DNA from: LMUY01 sp965199005
GTDB taxonomy: Bacteria > Pseudomonadota > Alphaproteobacteria > Acetobacterales > Acetobacteraceae
Assembly (NCBI GenBank): GCA_965199005.1
Contig: CBDAQK010000001.1
Coordinates: 2,294,001 to 2,358,000, forward strand
Direction of reading: 5' to 3'
DNA: 64,000 nucleotides
The notes beneath the pieces are model-generated. The model worked only from the letters and a program-made list of their open reading frames with translations, did no database searches and had not been told where the DNA came from. This document shows, piece after piece, positions 1-8,938 of the stretch. Made by a program: the position numbers and the translations under genes. Each line of letters opens with the position of its first letter. Positions within the stretch are counted from its first letter, which is position 1.

Positions 1-531
1 GAGGCTGACAACGCCCAGGATCACGAAGGCGCCCCGCCACCCGGCGACCGGGATCAGCAACACCACGAGCGGCGGCGTGATCGCCGCTGCCAGCCTCGCG
101 GCCGAATGGGTGAAGCCCTGTGCGAAACCCCGGCGGACCCGCGGCACCCAGCGCGACATGGCCCGGGTGGCGTTGGGGATCGTGCCTGCCTCGCCAAGCC
201 CCACCAGCATGCGGGCGCCGATCATGGTCGCCAGCCCGCCGACCAGGCCCGTCAGCAGCGTTCCGGCTGCCCAGAAGACGCCGCAGATCGCCAACATGCG
301 CCGGGCCCCGATCTTGTCACCGGTGAAGCCGATGATGATCTGGAAGAGCGCGTAGCAATAGCCGAACGCCGACAGGGCAAAGCCGAGCTGTGTGTTGCTC
401 AAATGCAGATCGGCTTTGATGAGGGGTGCCGCGACCGAGAGATTGACCCGGTCGACATACATGATGAAGTACATCAGGCAGATCAGGATGAAGACCCGTC
501 CGGTCGTGCCCCTGAACATGCGCGCGAACAT
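1..531 (-). CDS. MFS transporter, anion:cation symporter (ACS) type, N-terminal part
   Basis: An inner-membrane carrier that runs off the left edge of the window; about 177 N-terminal residues are present. Translation of the minus strand from the ATG at 531 gives a short basic N-terminus and a first membrane segment containing YVDRVNLSVAAPLI (residues 25-38), the hallmark of ACS-family sugar-acid and organic-acid symporters. An MFS loop motif GDKIGARR follows, then a run of hydrophobic segments. The start lies 5 nt after the stop of the other MFS gene (537..1835), so the two are probably co-transcribed. Together with two MmgE/PrpD genes this suggests uptake of a carboxylic acid, but the substrate cannot be read from the sequence. 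Confidence 0.85.
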   Translation of the reverse strand, partial: MFARMFRGTTGRVFILICLMYFIMYVDRVNLSVAAPLIKADLHLSNTQLGFALSAFGYCYALFQIIIGFTGDKIGARRMLAICGVFWAAGTLLTGLVGGLATMIGARMLVGLGEAGTIPNATRAMSRWVPRVRRGFAQGFTHSAARLAAAITPPLVVLLIPVAGWRGAFVILGVVSL

Positions 532-536
532 CGCCG

Positions 537-1835
537 CTATGCCCGCAGCGGCCGGCCGGCCGTTTCCGTGGCCATGAAGATGAACGGCACGCCGGCCAGA
601 TAGATCATCGACACCAGGCTGATCGCGATCGGGTAGGAGTGCAGCAGCCCCGCGATCAAGCCGATCATCGTGGGGCCGAGCGCGCCGAAAATACGGCCGA
701 ATGAGAAGGCGAACCCCGATCCCAGCGCCCGGTGGGTGGTGGGGAACAATTCCGGCAACCAGATCGTGAACAACGCAAACACGCCGTTGGTGAAGAAACC
801 GAGCAGCGGCAGCATCAGGATGAAGAGCCAGAAGCTATGCACCATGACCGCGAAACCGTAATAGGCGATCACGTTGCAAACCAAGCTGCCCAGGAAGAAC
901 ACACAGGCGGCCACGCGGCGTGAGCGCAACCCACGCGCGATCCAGGGCATGGCGAAGCACCCCACCAACGAGCCCGCGCTGCTCAGAAACCCGGTGGCAG
1001 AGCCAATCCGCTGCGCCGCCGCCATGGTCGATCCATCGCCGGTCAGCCACGTGATCACCAGCGTCGGGATCCAGAAGGTGGAGGACCATAGGCCCAGGAT
1101 CAGGCAGGTCATCTTGGCGGCGGCGGCCCAGGTGTTCAACGCCTGGCGGCCACGAAACAACTCGCCCAGCCTGGGACGTTCCTGGCGCAGGGCGCGCTGC
1201 TCCAACCAGCGCGGTGATTCCTTGACGCCCCATCGCAGCCAGATGGTCAGCAACGCCGGGGCGGCGCCGATCAGGAACAACCCACGCCAGCCCACCAGGG
1301 GCATGACGAAGAACGCCGCGGACGATGCCAGCAGGAACCCCACGGGCGTGCCGGTATGCAGCCAGCCGGAGAGCCGTTCGCGCTGCGCTTCCGGCACGGA
1401 TTCTTGCAGCAGCGGCGCCCCGGCGGCCCACTCGCCGCCAATCCCGAACCCGGTCAAGAACCGGAAGATGCCAAAGCTGAGGACGCCGGGTGCCAGCCCG
1501 CAAAACCCGGTGAAGATGGAGTAGAGCAGGATCGTGGTGATCAAGGCCGGGACCCGGCCGTACCGGTCTGCGAACCAGCCCCAGATCATCGAGCAGGCCC
1601 ATCCCAACATGAACACGCTGAACATCAAGCCGCCAAATTGTCCGATTCGCGCTGGGCTGGCGGCGATGCCGCTGGCCGGCAGCAATTCGGACAAAGCCGG
1701 CACGATCACGAAGATGTAAAGGGCGTTGTCGAACCCGTCGAGCATCCAGCCCAGCCAGGTAGCAGCGAAGACGCGGATGGAACTGGCTTGCACGGCCGCG
1801 CCGGCTGGCGAACTCGCGGATGCGGTGATGGACAA
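537..1835 (-). CDS. MFS transporter, sialate/aromatic-acid:H+ symporter-like
   Basis: A 432-residue, 12-helix type major facilitator carrier. The first helix contains GWMLDGFDNALY (about residues 29-40), as in SHS/AAHS acid:proton symporters. The loop 2-3 signature GWFADRYGR is at about 86-94, and GFGIGGEWAAGAPL, typical of the SHS branch, sits in the helix 4 region. The length is normal for the family. It lies between the MmgE/PrpD gene at 1895 and the second MFS gene ending the window, all on the minus strand. It most likely imports the organic acid used by the locus. The substrate is unknown, and whether the two carriers are redundant or serve different acids is not resolved. Confidence 0.88.
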   Translation of the reverse strand: MSITASASSPAGAAVQASSIRVFAATWLGWMLDGFDNALYIFVIVPALSELLPASGIAASPARIGQFGGLMFSVFMLGWACSMIWGWFADRYGRVPALITTILLYSIFTGFCGLAPGVLSFGIFRFLTGFGIGGEWAAGAPLLQESVPEAQRERLSGWLHTGTPVGFLLASSAAFFVMPLVGWRGLFLIGAAPALLTIWLRWGVKESPRWLEQRALRQERPRLGELFRGRQALNTWAAAAKMTCLILGLWSSTFWIPTLVITWLTGDGSTMAAAQRIGSATGFLSSAGSLVGCFAMPWIARGLRSRRVAACVFFLGSLVCNVIAYYGFAVMVHSFWLFILMLPLLGFFTNGVFALFTIWLPELFPTTHRALGSGFAFSFGRIFGALGPTMIGLIAGLLHSYPIAISLVSMIYLAGVPFIFMATETAGRPLRA

Positions 1836-1894
1836 CGCTTTCTCCCTTTATCGTCCTAGCCGGTCTCGTTTCGACGGAGCGGCTTGCCCTCGTG

Positions 1895-3283
1895 TTACGC
1901 CATGGCGGCGGCGCGCGCGATGCTTGCCACGTCGGCACAGCCGGCAAGGCCGCGGCAGGCCGCCAACAGGGCGCGTCCCTGGGCGGAGGGCAGCACCGCA
2001 TCCACCTGATCGGTGAACTTCGCGTCCAGATCGGCGTCGCTCATGGGGCGTTCCACACTGCCGATGGCGTTGGCGACGTGCTTATGCAGCACGCGCCCGT
2101 CCGTCAGCGTCATGGTAATGTCGACGGCGGCCGCGGGCATGGCCGGGTCGACCTCCGCCACCACCTTGTCGCGCAACCGGATGGTCTCGGGATCGCGGAC
2201 GGCGCCGTCGCTATATTGGTGCTCGCCAGCACGGCCGTGGATAATGGCGATTGCGGCCGAGTGATAGACGCTGAACTTTCCGTCCAACCCGGTTTGCGGC
2301 GTCTTCTTGCCCGTCAACTCCAGCACCAACGGATGCACCTTCAGCGCCACGCTGGCGACGTCGGCGGCCTTCAATCCATGCTCGGTGCGGAGCTGGATGC
2401 AGCCGTCGATGGCAGGGTGGATCACGATGCCGCAGGCGAACGGCTTGTAGGTGTTGAGTAGAATCTCGTAGCGCTGGCCCAGCTCGCCGGTGATCTCCTC
2501 GTAGTCGCGATGCGTGCTGGTGACGTTGGCCCAGCCGCGCTTTGCCTCGATCCCTTGTTCCGAACTGGTGTAGCCGCCGGCTGCGAGCAATGCCGCCGTC
2601 AGCCCGTTCTGCGCGGCGCGGCCGGGGTGGAAGCTCTTGGTCATGGTGCCGAACATCTCCCGTAGCCCCACAGGCTGCGTGGCGGCCAGGCCGAGCGCCC
2701 ACACCATGCGCTGCTCATCCAGCCCCAGCAGCTTGCCGGCCGCGGCTGCCGCACCAAACACGCCGGCACTGCCAGTGATGTGCCAGCCAACATCGTAATG
2801 GTCGGGATAGACTGCATTGCCGATCCGGCACTCGACGTCGACGCCGAGCACCAGGGCGTTGATGAAGTCGGCCCCCGACACCGGCCTATATTCGGCCAAG
2901 GCAAGGATGGCGGAGGCGACCGGCCCGGCCGGATGGATCACCGTCTTCAGATGGGTGTCGTCGAAGTCGAATACGTGGGAGCTGATGCCATTGACCAGCG
3001 CCGCGTTCAGGATGTCCAGCCGCTCCGTGCGGCCTAGGATCGTCGCCTGCGGTTTGCCGGCGAAGGGGGTGAGCGCGGCAATGGCGATGTCCACCGCCTC
3101 ATGCCCGGCCGCACCGACGGCGCAGCCCATCCAGTTCAGGAATGTTCGTACTGCCTCGGCTTGCACGGCGTTGGGGAGTTGGTCGGCCTGGGCGGCGACG
3201 ATGTGGCGCGCCAAGGCGCGGGTGACCGCCGTGGTGATGGCGGCGGCAGGCTGGTTGTGGTCGGGCATGTCGGCTCTATCCAT
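1895..3283 (-). CDS. MmgE/PrpD family protein (first copy)
   Basis: A 462-residue cytoplasmic protein of the MmgE/PrpD family. Known members include 2-methylcitrate dehydratase, cis-aconitate decarboxylase and iminodisuccinate epimerase. Family-typical stretches include NWMGCAVGAAGHEAVD near the N-terminus, NGISSHVFDFDDTHLKT in the active-site region, and KSFHPGRAAQNGLTAA. The C-terminal part carries YKPFACGIVIHPAID. The start at 3283 could also be the ATG at 3268. It is divergent from the GntR regulator and 27 bp from the TTGTCGACAA palindrome, so it is probably under that regulator. The exact substrate is unknown; membership of this family does not by itself mean methylcitrate metabolism. 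Confidence 0.9.
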   Translation of the reverse strand: MDRADMPDHNQPAAAITTAVTRALARHIVAAQADQLPNAVQAEAVRTFLNWMGCAVGAAGHEAVDIAIAALTPFAGKPQATILGRTERLDILNAALVNGISSHVFDFDDTHLKTVIHPAGPVASAILALAEYRPVSGADFINALVLGVDVECRIGNAVYPDHYDVGWHITGSAGVFGAAAAAGKLLGLDEQRMVWALGLAATQPVGLREMFGTMTKSFHPGRAAQNGLTAALLAAGGYTSSEQGIEAKRGWANVTSTHRDYEEITGELGQRYEILLNTYKPFACGIVIHPAIDGCIQLRTEHGLKAADVASVALKVHPLVLELTGKKTPQTGLDGKFSVYHSAAIAIIHGRAGEHQYSDGAVRDPETIRLRDKVVAEVDPAMPAAAVDITMTLTDGRVLHKHVANAIGSVERPMSDADLDAKFTDQVDAVLPSAQGRALLAACRGLAGCADVASIARAAAMA

Positions 3284-3309
3284 TCTAGCAGCTCATCGCC
3301 TTATGCATG

Positions 3310-3319
3310 TTGTCGACAA
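3310..3319. promoter_or_regulatory. putative GntR/FCD operator (TTGTCGACAA)
   Basis: A perfect 10-bp palindrome, TTGTCGACAA, in the short divergent region between the MmgE/PrpD gene (starting at 3283) and the GntR regulator. TTGT-N2-ACAA palindromes are typical binding sites of FadR-subfamily GntR proteins. Its position suggests autoregulation plus control of the divergent catabolic operon. The assignment is inferred from motif and place only. Confidence 0.55.
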
Positions 3320-3351
3320 TCTGCAATAGACTTCTTTCAAATCTGGTGGCT

Positions 3352-4068
3352 ATGATGCCAATGATGTTCGACGCTACCCCACGCCTGACGCCCATTGATC
3401 TTCTTCGCTCCCAAACCCTCTCCGGATTGGTGCAGGAAGAAATCCTGCGCGAGATCAAGACCGGACGGTTGGAGGCGGGCGCCAAGCTGAATGAGATCGA
3501 ACTGGCAGAGCGGCTGCATATCAGCCGTAGCCCGGTGCGCGAGGCATTCCGCGCGCTCGAGGAAGCCGGGCTCGTGCGGTTGGAGAAGAACCGTGGTGTG
3601 TTCATCCGGGAGATATCGGACACCGAAGCCGCCGAGCTATACGAGGTTCGCCGCGGCCTGGACGAGACGGCTGGCCGGTTGCTCGCCCCTTCGATCACCG
3701 ACGCGCAACTGCAGGAGCTGACGCATGCCCTCGAGGTTTTGGAGTCGGCCATCAGGCAGGGTGACGTGAACCATTACTTCCCGCTTAACATCGCCTTCCA
3801 CGACCGCGTGGTGGAAATGACGGGCAATACCACGCTGTTGCAGCTCTATCGTCAGGTGATCGACCGGATGCATCTGCTGCGCCGCCGTGGCTTCCTGAAG
3901 GCGGGCAGCAGCGACGCCTCGCATCGCGAACACCGCGAAATCCTGGACGCATTGGCCCGGCGGGACCCAGTCGCAGCGTCGCGGTCGATGGGCGAACACG
4001 TCCAGGGCGGCTACCGTCGCACGGTCGGCGAGAACCTGCCGGACCCGGCCACCAAGAAAACAACCTGA
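3352..4068 (+). CDS. GntR family transcriptional regulator, FCD (FadR) subfamily
   Basis: A DNA-binding regulator of about 238 residues. An N-terminal winged helix contains ELAERLHISRSPVREAFRAL, the usual recognition helix region. It is followed by an all-helical FCD effector domain with the expected metal and ligand histidines (IAFHDR, DASHREHREI, MGEHV). An in-frame ATG at 3307 exists. The start at 3352 (MMPMMFDATP) is preferred because the family normally begins just before the winged helix and because the upstream start would place the TTGTCGACAA operator inside the coding region. It lies between the two MmgE/PrpD genes and probably senses the acid handled by the locus. Confidence 0.88.
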   Translation: MMPMMFDATPRLTPIDLLRSQTLSGLVQEEILREIKTGRLEAGAKLNEIELAERLHISRSPVREAFRALEEAGLVRLEKNRGVFIREISDTEAAELYEVRRGLDETAGRLLAPSITDAQLQELTHALEVLESAIRQGDVNHYFPLNIAFHDRVVEMTGNTTLLQLYRQVIDRMHLLRRRGFLKAGSSDASHREHREILDALARRDPVAASRSMGEHVQGGYRRTVGENLPDPATKKTT

Positions 4069-4082
4069 AGGTATTCCAATCG

Positions 4083-5456
4083 ATGCAGACAGAGCCCCGC
4101 TTCGTCGCCGAGCAACTCGCCGGCTGGATGGCCACCGTGCCCCGCGCCGCGCTCCCCGAGGGGACCTCGGCGATGGCGGAACGCTTGCTGGTCGACGTGC
4201 TCGGCCTGTGCGTGGCCGGGCGCGAGGAGGGCTACATCAAGGCGATCTTGGCCACGGCCGATGGCGCCGGCGTATGCACCGCGTTCGGCCACGCCGCCGC
4301 AATGACCCTGAGCGATGCCGCCTTGGTGAACGGCACCGCCGCGCATGGCGAGGATTACGACGACACGTTCGAGGGCGGCCCCGTGCATTCTGGTGCGGTG
4401 ATCGTGCCAGCGGTGATCGCGATTTGCGAGCGGGAAGGCTTGACGGGCGCGGCACTCCTGCGCGGTATCGTCGTCGGGTCCGAACTCATGTGCCGCCTCA
4501 GCCTGGTGGTGCCCAAGGCGATCCATGCCGCCGGGTTCCACCCCACCGCGGTCATCGGCGCCATGGCGGCGGCGGGTGCGGTTGCCTCCGCGCTGGATTT
4601 GTCTGCTGAACAGACCGTGTCCGCCTTCGGGATCGCCGGCAGCATGGCCTCCGGCATCATCGAATATTTGGCGGAAGGCACGTCCACCAAGCGCATGCAT
4701 GCCGGGTGGGCCGCGCAATCCGGCATTCGCGCCGCGTTGATGGCGCGCGCCGGGTTCGACGGACCACGCACCGTGTTCGAGGGCACGCATGGTTTCTTCA
4801 AAGCCTTTGGCCCATCGCGAAAGCCGGATTTCTCTCCCGTTCTCGATGACTTAGGACGGTCCTGGGTGATGGAGACCATCGCCTTCAAGCCGTACGCCTG
4901 CGGCACCATGACGCAGCCCTATATCGACTGCGCCATCGCCTTGGCTGCCGAGGGCATTCCGGCGGACATGATCACCGAGATCGCCTGCGACGTGGGCGAG
5001 GGCACGGTGCATCGTCTGTGGGAAGAATTGGCCGTCAAGCATCGGCCGAAGACACCTTATGCCGCGAAATTCAGCACGCCGTTCTGCATGGCCGTCAGTT
5101 TCATGGACGGTCGGGCCGGGTTTGGCCAGTTCACCGAGGCACGGGTCCACGACTCTGCCGTGCTCGCGCTGACCAGCAAGATCCACTACGTCATCGACCC
5201 GGACAATGAATACCCGCGCAATTTCACCGGCCATTTGCGGGCGACCTTGTCCGATGGCCGCGTGATCGAGAAGCGGCAGCCGCACATGCGCGGTGGCGCC
5301 CGCGAACCGCTCTCCGACGCGGAAATCGACGCGAAATTCCTTGACAACGCACGGCATGGCGGCTGGACGACGGATCGGGCGCTGGCGGCCCAGGATTGGT
5401 GCCGCACCGTCTTCCAGGGCAGTGGCCCGGTCGATGCCAGCGCATTGCGTGGATGA
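4083..5456 (+). CDS. MmgE/PrpD family protein (second copy)
   Basis: A 457-residue MmgE/PrpD paralogue beginning 14 nt after the GntR stop, so probably co-transcribed with the regulator. It shares the family pattern with the first copy: NGTAAHGEDYDDTFEGG in the active-site region, STKRMHAGWAAQSGIRAAL, and KPYACGTMTQPYIDCAI. The sequence is clearly diverged from the copy at 1895..3283, so the two probably act on different substrates or successive steps rather than being a recent duplication. It is cytoplasmic. The reaction could be hydration/dehydration, epimerisation or decarboxylation of a di- or tricarboxylate; the sequence does not decide. Confidence 0.9.
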   Translation: MQTEPRFVAEQLAGWMATVPRAALPEGTSAMAERLLVDVLGLCVAGREEGYIKAILATADGAGVCTAFGHAAAMTLSDAALVNGTAAHGEDYDDTFEGGPVHSGAVIVPAVIAICEREGLTGAALLRGIVVGSELMCRLSLVVPKAIHAAGFHPTAVIGAMAAAGAVASALDLSAEQTVSAFGIAGSMASGIIEYLAEGTSTKRMHAGWAAQSGIRAALMARAGFDGPRTVFEGTHGFFKAFGPSRKPDFSPVLDDLGRSWVMETIAFKPYACGTMTQPYIDCAIALAAEGIPADMITEIACDVGEGTVHRLWEELAVKHRPKTPYAAKFSTPFCMAVSFMDGRAGFGQFTEARVHDSAVLALTSKIHYVIDPDNEYPRNFTGHLRATLSDGRVIEKRQPHMRGGAREPLSDAEIDAKFLDNARHGGWTTDRALAAQDWCRTVFQGSGPVDASALRG

Positions 5457-5533
5457 GGGCACGACATGTATTTGATTGCGGGGCTGGATGCGTTTCTCAC
5501 CAAGCGCACGCCTAGCTGGCAGGGCAAATAGCC

Positions 5534-6868
5534 TTACCCCATGGCGCGGAGGGCCTCCTGAAGGTCCGGCCGTGCCGCCGGGTTGGGCTGCACGCAGCGC
5601 ATCTGCAAGCCGCGTAGCGCGGCGCTGGCTTGATCGCAGCGATCCAGCAGCTCGCCCAGCAGCAACCCCCAGGCCAAGACGTCCAACTTTTGCAAGCCAT
5701 CCCCTGATGGCACGAACGATGCAGCGCCGAAATCGCTCAGCACCGCCTCTCCCTCGGTGCCGTCCCACAGCAAATTATGCGCGTAGAGGTCGCCATGCAG
5801 GAGACCATGCAAGTGCATATGGGACGCAGCGGCGCCGGTGGCCCGCGCAAGCCGTAGGGCCACCCTAAGGTCGAACTTCAGGTCCGGCTCGTAGACGTCG
5901 CGGCTGCAACTCTCGAAGCTAGGAGGCCCGGCTAGTCTGACCCATTCCGGCGGCAGCAGCGGCATGACCAAACCCTGCGCCGCTGCGGGGTGACCCGTCA
6001 GCCTGCCGAGCGCACCCATCAAATTGGGATGCGGTCCGGCGGCCAGGCACGCAGCCATCTCGCGTTCGGGCAACCCGTCGCTCGTCATGGCACCCTTGAA
6101 CAGTTTCAGCGCGACCCGCTGCCTGCTCCCGTCCGGGCCGTGGCGCCACACCGCCTCGTACACCAGGCCAGACGCCCCTTCGCCCAAGGGCGGTCCTACT
6201 TGCAGTTCGTCCCACGCCACGCGTACCGCGTCCGGCCCCGCCTTGCCGCGATCGAACGGGTTGCCGGCCCAGGCTAGCCAGGCCAGCCGCGGCAGGCCGG
6301 CCAGCCAGCCGGGCAGGGACGGCAGCCGGTTGGCCGACACCCGCAACAGCTCTAAATTCCCGGCGCCCGACAAGCTCTCCGGCAGCTGGCTGAGATGGTT
6401 GCCGGCGAGCATCAGTTTCTGCAGCGCAGGGCGCTCGCCGATCGCGCTGGGCAAAGTCTCGATCTGGTTGTCCGTCAGGGTCAGCCAGCGCACCGCGGGC
6501 GGCAAGGCTTCCGCAGGGACTTCTTTCATCTGGGTGCCCCGGAAGCCAATCTGGGTCAGTGCCGTGCAGTCGCCGAGCGCCGGCGGCAGTCTCGTGAACC
6601 GGTTGCCCGAGCAGAACAGGATGCGCAGCCGCCGCAACCGGCTGAGATCGCTCGGGAGGGCGGTGAGCGCATTACGGCTGAGGTCGAGCACTTCCAGCGT
6701 GTCGGCCAAGCCAAAGATCTCGTCCGGAAATCCCGTCAAATCGGCCTGGCTGAGGTTGAGGCTGGTTGCACCGCCCAACGTGCCGCGGCGCAACGCATCA
6801 AGTCTGGACAAGCTCTTTTGCTCCGCTGGAGGAAGGCTACGCTCACGTATCGTTAACTGGCGCCGCAT
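5534..6868 (-). CDS. leucine-rich-repeat protein kinase
   Basis: A 444-residue fusion of leucine-rich repeats and a eukaryotic-like protein kinase. Residues about 35-205 hold roughly seven LRRs with L-x-L-x-N and LP spacing (for example VLDLSRNALTALPSDL). The kinase domain follows with the glycine loop GEGASGLVY (229-237), the ATP lysine in VALKLFK (K256 or so) and a partner glutamate in EREMA. The catalytic loop is HGDLYAHN (358-365) and the metal motif SDFGAAS (378-384). All key catalytic residues are present, so it looks active. There is no signal peptide or membrane segment, so it is probably cytosolic. It is divergent from the diguanylate cyclase by 30 bp. Targets are unknown. Confidence 0.88.
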   Translation of the reverse strand: MRRQLTIRERSLPPAEQKSLSRLDALRRGTLGGATSLNLSQADLTGFPDEIFGLADTLEVLDLSRNALTALPSDLSRLRRLRILFCSGNRFTRLPPALGDCTALTQIGFRGTQMKEVPAEALPPAVRWLTLTDNQIETLPSAIGERPALQKLMLAGNHLSQLPESLSGAGNLELLRVSANRLPSLPGWLAGLPRLAWLAWAGNPFDRGKAGPDAVRVAWDELQVGPPLGEGASGLVYEAVWRHGPDGSRQRVALKLFKGAMTSDGLPEREMAACLAAGPHPNLMGALGRLTGHPAAAQGLVMPLLPPEWVRLAGPPSFESCSRDVYEPDLKFDLRVALRLARATGAAASHMHLHGLLHGDLYAHNLLWDGTEGEAVLSDFGAASFVPSGDGLQKLDVLAWGLLLGELLDRCDQASAALRGLQMRCVQPNPAARPDLQEALRAMG

Positions 6869-6898
6869 AGAATGAGACAGGTCTAGTGAGTAGCGATA

Positions 6899-8875
6899 GT
6901 GCCATTAAAGATACGCAAAATTCGGCTTCGCCCGGTTTTCGTCGCTTGCGTTGGGCTCATCATGATCGCGACCGCCTTGAGCGTCATGACGTGGACCCTG
7001 CTCGATGCGCGCCGCGCGGCACGACAGCAGGAAGTCCAGGCGCAAAGCAACCTCTCGATCGGTCTGGAGCGCGACGTGCGGCGGGCCATCGAGGTCATGG
7101 ATTTATCCCTGCGCTCGGCGGTGCATGGCATGGAAATGCCTGGCATCCGGGAGATGCAGCCGCAAACCCGCCAGGCGGTGCTGTTCGACGGTGCCATCGA
7201 GGCGGAGGGTTTCCTCGGGGCCTACATCATCAACGAGGCCGGCGATCTCCTTTACGACTCCTCGGGCATCGCCCATCCACTGGTGAACGTCGCCTATCGC
7301 GAGTATTTCCAGGCCGAGAAAACGCATTCGGATCTCGGGCTGCTCATCACCCCGCCCCTCAAGAACAAGGCCGGCAAGTTCGACAAATTGGCGCTGGTGC
7401 GGCGCTACAACCATCCTGACGGCTCCTTCGCGGGGGTGGTGATCGGCGTGCTCCGGATGGATTATCTGCAGTCGCTGGCCGAACCGCTGCAACTTGGCAA
7501 GCATGGCATCGTCTCGCTGTTCAACACCGACGGCGTCATGGTCGCACACACGCCGTTCGTGGCGCAGGATATCGGACATGTCTTCGCCCCGAAAAGCATG
7601 CTCGAGCGCCTTGGCGAAAGCGCCTCCGGCGTCTTCGAAGCCAGGTCGGGCCTCGATGGCATCGAACGGCTCTGCACCTATCGCCAGGTCGGCCATTTCC
7701 CCTTGGTCATAACGATCGGCAGGGCGGAGCAGGACGTCTATGCCGATTGGACGCAGAAGACGGTCATCCTGGTCATCATCCTCATGCTGCTGGTCTCCGT
7801 CGGCATGGTCCTCGCCTTTTCCTTGCGGCGCGAGCTGATACGCCGTGGCCAGGCCGAACGCGCCGCCAAATTGTCGGAGCAACGCCATGTCGAGGCGCTG
7901 GCGCGATTGGACGCGTTGTTCCAGCACTCCGACGACTCGATGCTCGTGGCGCGGGCCGACCCGGCGGGGCACTTCGTCTATGATGCCGTCAACCCGGTCT
8001 GGGAGCGGATGACCGGGGTGCCGCGTGCCATGGCCGTTGGGTTCACCCCGCTTGCCTGTCTGCCGTCCCACCTCGCCATAAATGCCATGCAGTGGTGGCA
8101 GGAATGTGTGAACCAGCGGCGCCCCGTGACCTTCGGCTTCGAAACACGCGATGCCGGTCTTGCCGTGTCGTGGGAGACGAAGATCGTCCCGGTCATCGAT
8201 GCCGAGGGCGTGGTGACCCGGCTGATCGCGGTGGCGCGGGATGTCACCCAGCGCAAGGCGGCCGAGGATCAACTGGCGGCCATGAACAAGGAGCTGGCGG
8301 AGCAGGCCACGACCGACAGCCTGACCGGCCTTGCGAACCGCCGCCGGCTCGACGAAGCGCTCGACCATGAGTGGCGGCGTGCGGCGCGGGACGGGTCGCC
8401 CTTATCGATGATGATGATCGATCTCGACCGTTTCAAACTGTTCAACGACCAGTACGGCCATCAACTGGGCGATGCGTGCCTGCAAGCCACGGCCAAGGCG
8501 CTTGAGCGCTTCGTCCGCCGGCCCGGCGACTACGCCGCGCGCTATGGCGGCGAAGAGCTGGCCATTCTGCTGCCGAAGACCGATGCCGCGCAGGCAGCCT
8601 TGCTGGCGGAGCGGGTGCGGGCTGCCATCGAGGCGACGGCTATCGAGCACGACGGCAACCGGCCCTTCGGCGTGGTCACGGCCAGCATCGGTGTGACCAC
8701 CTTGCGGCCCTTCGCCAGCGGTGCCGCGGGTGTTGCCAACGAGTTGGTCGCAACGGCGGACATGGCTCTCTACGAAGCCAAGCGCAACGGGCGCAACCAG
8801 GTCGTGGTGTCACGCGTCGCGGCCGCCGACCTCGCACGCAAGCCTCAGCTGACCCTGGTGAACGGCGGTTTGTAG
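6899..8875 (+). CDS. Cache-PAS-GGDEF diguanylate cyclase
   Basis: A 658-residue membrane sensor enzyme predicted to make c-di-GMP. Order: first membrane helix (about 12-36), periplasmic double-Cache-like region (about 40-280), second membrane helix (about 287-308), PAS domain (about 330-450), GGDEF domain (about 470-640). The GGDEF domain opens with TTDSLTGLANRRRLDE. The active-site loop reads GGEEL (residues 550-554), an accepted catalytic variant. RPGD (541-544) lies five residues upstream and matches the RxxD inhibitory site, so product feedback is expected. It starts at a GTG with no strong ribosome site. It is divergent from the LRR kinase; the shared upstream region is only 30 bp. Confidence 0.9.
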   Translation: MPLKIRKIRLRPVFVACVGLIMIATALSVMTWTLLDARRAARQQEVQAQSNLSIGLERDVRRAIEVMDLSLRSAVHGMEMPGIREMQPQTRQAVLFDGAIEAEGFLGAYIINEAGDLLYDSSGIAHPLVNVAYREYFQAEKTHSDLGLLITPPLKNKAGKFDKLALVRRYNHPDGSFAGVVIGVLRMDYLQSLAEPLQLGKHGIVSLFNTDGVMVAHTPFVAQDIGHVFAPKSMLERLGESASGVFEARSGLDGIERLCTYRQVGHFPLVITIGRAEQDVYADWTQKTVILVIILMLLVSVGMVLAFSLRRELIRRGQAERAAKLSEQRHVEALARLDALFQHSDDSMLVARADPAGHFVYDAVNPVWERMTGVPRAMAVGFTPLACLPSHLAINAMQWWQECVNQRRPVTFGFETRDAGLAVSWETKIVPVIDAEGVVTRLIAVARDVTQRKAAEDQLAAMNKELAEQATTDSLTGLANRRRLDEALDHEWRRAARDGSPLSMMMIDLDRFKLFNDQYGHQLGDACLQATAKALERFVRRPGDYAARYGGEELAILLPKTDAAQAALLAERVRAAIEATAIEHDGNRPFGVVTASIGVTTLRPFASGAAGVANELVATADMALYEAKRNGRNQVVVSRVAAADLARKPQLTLVNGGL

Positions 8876-8938
8876 CCAGGGCGGACACTGTCCGTGAAGC
8901 ATGACGGCTCGGACCCTACAGGCCTCGGGGCGGACTGA

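Noticed and set aside
835..2001. 388-codon minus-strand frame overlapping the MFS gene
   Set aside because: Out-of-frame shadow of the MFS transporter, with arginine-rich low-complexity composition.
5466..5531. 21-codon ORF (MYLIAGLDAFLTKR...) between MmgE/PrpD and the LRR kinase
   Set aside because: Too short, no ribosome site of note and no recognisable similarity; could be a gene remnant but cannot be supported.
8882..8894. CGGACACTGTCCG palindrome between the diguanylate cyclase and nitroreductase genes as a terminator
   Set aside because: The loop would be a single base and no T-tract follows; too weak to call.
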